Origin: Actinoplanes aureus
GTDB lineage: Bacteria > Actinomycetota > Actinomycetes > Mycobacteriales > Micromonosporaceae
DNA length: 64,000 nt
Direction: 5' to 3'
Assembly: GCF_015704865.1 (NCBI RefSeq)
Contig: NZ_JADQTO010000010.1
Span: forward strand, 248,001-312,000
Positions 61,967 to 64,000 of this stretch are shown here, one piece after another. Each line of letters starts with the position of its first letter. Within the stretch, counting starts at the first letter, position 1. The position numbers were made by a program, and so were the translations under genes. The notes beneath the pieces are model-generated. The model had not been told where the DNA came from. It searched no databases and was given only the letters and a program-made list of their open reading frames with translations.

Positions 61967-63026
61967 GAGAGAACAGAGTAGCGCTACTGGCGCCGGAGCG
62001 ATAACACTCGGCGCGCTGGGTGTGCTCGCCTTCAGCCTGTCCCTGCCCTTCACCCGGGTCGCCGTCCACGAGCTCGACCCGTGGTTCGTCGCCTTCGGCC
62101 GGGCGGTCGGAGCAGCGCTGCTGGCCGGGGTCTATCTGCGGTGTACCGGCGCGCCCCGGCCTACCGCCGGACAGTGGCGCCGGCTCGCGGTGGTCGCGCT
62201 CGGTGTCGTCGCCGGGTTCCCGCTGTTCACCTCGCTGGCGCTGACCACGCAGACGTCGTCGCACGGCGCGGTGGTGGTCACCGTGCTGCCCGCGATCACC
62301 GCCGTCTTCGCGGTGCTGCGAGCCGGTGAGCGGCCACCGGTCCTGTTCTGGATAGCGAGCGGCGGCGGGCTGGTCGCGGTGCTCACTTTCCTGATCAGCA
62401 GCGGCGCGGTGCACGGTGCCCTGTCGGTGACCGACCTGTACCTGCTCGCTGCGGTGATCCTGTGCGGGCTCGGGTACGCCGAGGGTGGCGCGCTGGCCCG
62501 GGAACTGGGCGGCGCCCGTACCATCTGCTGGGCCTTGCTCCTCGCCTTGCCGGCCACCGTGCCGGTCACGCTCCTCGCAGCCGCCACCCACCCGCCGCGC
62601 GCCGGCGCCGCCTCCTGGGCCGCGTTCGGCTACCTCACCGCGGTCTCCATGTTCCTGGGCTTCTTCGCCTGGTACGCCGGCCTGGCCCGCGGCGGCGTCG
62701 CCCGGGTCGGTCAGGTGCAGCTCGCCCAGCCGGTGCTCACCCTGCTCTGGTCCGCGCTGCTGCTCGGCGAGGCCGTCGGCGCGGGCGCCATCGCCGCCGC
62801 GGTCGTGGTGTTGGCTTGCGTCGCCCTCACCCAGCGCGTCCGCCGGCCGGGCCGTCCTGCTCCGGCCGGCAGGAAACAGCAGCCGGCCGCCGTCGGCGGT
62901 CAGGAACCGGCGGCCAGCAGAGCCGGGGTGAGCTCGGCGGACGCCAGCTCGCGCGAGCGCACCGCGGCCGCGCCCGCGCGGGCGGCCTGGCGCAGGCATT
63001 CCGGCAGCGCTTCACCCCGCAGGTGA
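61965..63026 (+). CDS. EamA/DMT-family transporter
   Basis: About 353 residues with ten membrane helices in two EamA repeats (LGVLAFSLSLPFTRVAVHEL and LTAVSMFLGFFAWYAGLARG). It probably exports an amino acid or similar metabolite under control of the divergent MocR regulator. After the last helix there is an unusual ~65-residue Arg/Ala-rich tail that overlaps the opposing PfkB gene by 127 bases; the tail is poorly supported and could reflect a lost stop. Confidence 0.87.
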   Translation: MREQSSATGAGAITLGALGVLAFSLSLPFTRVAVHELDPWFVAFGRAVGAALLAGVYLRCTGAPRPTAGQWRRLAVVALGVVAGFPLFTSLALTTQTSSHGAVVVTVLPAITAVFAVLRAGERPPVLFWIASGGGLVAVLTFLISSGAVHGALSVTDLYLLAAVILCGLGYAEGGALARELGGARTICWALLLALPATVPVTLLAAATHPPRAGAASWAAFGYLTAVSMFLGFFAWYAGLARGGVARVGQVQLAQPVLTLLWSALLLGEAVGAGAIAAAVVVLACVALTQRVRRPGRPAPAGRKQQPAAVGGQEPAASRAGVSSADASSRERTAAAPARAAWRRHSGSASPRR

Positions 63027-63769
63027 GCGGCGAGGAAGCCGGCGAAGAACGCGTCGCCGGCACCGTTCGTGTCCACCACCTCGTCCACTCGCTCGGCCGG
63101 CACCTTGACCACGTCGCCGCCGCGCTCCAGGGCGATCGCGCCCTCGGCATCGGACGTGCAGACCGCGAGCCGGGCCCCGGCGGCGATCCGCTCCCGCAGG
63201 AACGCCTCCGGGTCGGCGAGCCGCTCCGAGCTGAGGAAGACACAGTCGGCCGTCTCCGCGAACTCCCGGTGGAACTCGCTCTTCCCGTCATAGTCGTGCA
63301 GGTCGCACCAGATCTCCTTGCCGGCGGCGCGGGCGGCGCGCAGCACCGGGCGGGTGTGCTCGGCGAGGTCCGCGACCACCACCGCGGCCGCGGCGAGCGT
63401 CTCGGCGGGCACGGCGACCGGCTCCGCGGCGACCGGCAGGGTGAGGTAGATCGACAGGCGCCGCCCGTGTGAGTCCATCAGGTTGGTGTGCCGCTCCGAG
63501 CCGTTTTCGCTCGGCGCGGCCAGCACCTCGATCCCGGCGCCGGCCAGGCCGGTCGCGATGCGCCGGCCGGGCTCGTCGTCGCCGAGGACGGTCGCGAGCG
63601 TCACCGGTACGCCGAGGCGCGCCAGGTTGAGCGCCTTGCCGGCCGAGGTGCCGCCGATCGCCTCGTGGTGCCACTCCGCGAAGACCGTGTGCGGCCGCGC
63701 GGGCGGCAACTCGCCGACGTGGATCAGAAGGTTCCAGGAGACCGGTCCGGCGATCAATACAGGCTGCAC
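62900..63769 (-). CDS. PfkB-family carbohydrate kinase
   Basis: A 289-residue ribokinase-fold enzyme. The N-terminal IGGTSAGKALNLARLGVPVTLATVLGDDEPG matches PfkB signature 1, and VDEVVDTNGAGDAFFAGFLAAHL carries signature 2 with catalytic Asp in NGAGDAF. The substrate is probably a sugar or nucleoside. The GTG start is one base after the stop of the berberine-bridge-type flavoprotein gene, so the two form an operon. Confidence 0.92.
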   Translation of the reverse strand: MQPVLIAGPVSWNLLIHVGELPPARPHTVFAEWHHEAIGGTSAGKALNLARLGVPVTLATVLGDDEPGRRIATGLAGAGIEVLAAPSENGSERHTNLMDSHGRRLSIYLTLPVAAEPVAVPAETLAAAAVVVADLAEHTRPVLRAARAAGKEIWCDLHDYDGKSEFHREFAETADCVFLSSERLADPEAFLRERIAAGARLAVCTSDAEGAIALERGGDVVKVPAERVDEVVDTNGAGDAFFAGFLAAHLRGEALPECLRQAARAGAAAVRSRELASAELTPALLAAGS

Positions 63770-63770
63770 G

Positions 63771-64000
63771 TCAGAGAGCGTACGGGGACCGGAACAACCC
63801 GTGCGGATCGGCTGCCGTACGGATCCAGCGCAGCCGGGCGAAGTTCGGCCCGTAGTAGCGGGGCAGCATGGCCGGCCCGGGCTCCAGGTAGTTGACGTAG
63901 CTGCCGGCCGACCAGCGGCGCATCGCCTGGTGGCCGGACTCGATCCACGCGTACCCGTCGGAGACTCCGGTGGTGTCGCCCGCCGGCAGCCCGACCAGCC
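63771..64000 (-). CDS. Berberine-bridge-type FAD oxidoreductase, C-terminal part only
   Basis: Reading leftward from base 64000 the open frame gives GHQAMRRWSAGSYVNYLEPG, then MLPRYYGPNFARLRWIRTAADPHGLFRSPYAL and a stop at 63771-63773. The SYVNYL...YYGPNFARLR...DP..LFRSP pattern is the BBE C-terminal domain. The start lies beyond the window. It is followed after one base by the PfkB gene. Confidence 0.88.
   Translation of the reverse strand, partial: LVGLPAGDTTGVSDGYAWIESGHQAMRRWSAGSYVNYLEPGPAMLPRYYGPNFARLRWIRTAADPHGLFRSPYAL

Noticed and set aside
1..64000. CRISPR arrays, insertion sequences, prophage or attachment sites
   Set aside because: No regular direct repeats, transposase, integrase or phage genes were found.

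Overview
The window is very GC-rich, uses many GTG and TTG starts, is densely coded on both strands and carries long families of one-component repressors. This, with secreted xylan- and galactan-degrading enzymes, a 3Fe-4S ferredoxin/P450 pair, MocR and PadR regulators and a methyl-accepting chemotaxis protein, suggests a chromosome segment from a filamentous, possibly motile actinomycete of the Micromonosporaceae (Actinoplanes-like). That assignment is inference. I see no rRNA, tRNA, CRISPR array, phage or insertion sequence.

Layout. 1-2454: start of a secreted GH115 alpha-glucuronidase behind a palindromic operator, and a STAS protein. 2465-7624: a heterodimeric ABC exporter with complementary degenerate ATP sites, a membrane protein, a divergent ArsR/low-molecular-weight-phosphatase fusion and a VOC protein. 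7641-11424: an iron box between a flavoprotein and a DUF3159 protein, a methyltransferase, and an HxlR/reductase divergon. 11551-19965: SPFH protein, P450-ferredoxin operon with a TetR divergon, SIS isomerase, MOSC/monooxygenase operon, PucR regulator. 20060-23866: a fused class II aldolase-aminotransferase with an FGGY kinase. 24047-29914: a large CHAT protein lacking the usual histidine, then an ECF sigma factor with a membrane-anchored partner.

29911-34654: a secreted polyester hydrolase (cutinase/PET-hydrolase type) whose promoter carries a CebR-type cellulose-response box, then a secreted GH30 enzyme behind another LacI-type operator. 34733-40431: a two-component system with an ABC-2 exporter, then an MFS pump with its TetR. 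40460-53707: GH15 enzyme, a second MFS/TetR divergon, TauE-like permease, chemoreceptor, diguanylate cyclase, arylamine N-acetyltransferase, PadR/HAAS pair, and a metallopeptidase with no visible export signal. 53783-55466: an ABC-F ribosome-protection ATPase preceded by a seven-codon leader peptide and an RNA fold that can mask its ribosome binding site. 56007-64000: further TetR and ArsR divergons, a twice-frameshifted small gene, a MocR regulator and an EamA transporter whose start codons overlap, a PfkB kinase, and the 3' end of a berberine-bridge-type flavoprotein.

The unifying theme is local control. Nearly every small cluster has its own repressor gene and, in the adjoining gap, a clean inverted repeat that is probably its operator. 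The most notable single regulatory element is the antibiotic-sensing-type leader of the ABC-F gene. The most notable enzyme/regulation pairing is the polyester hydrolase behind a cellulose-type operator.
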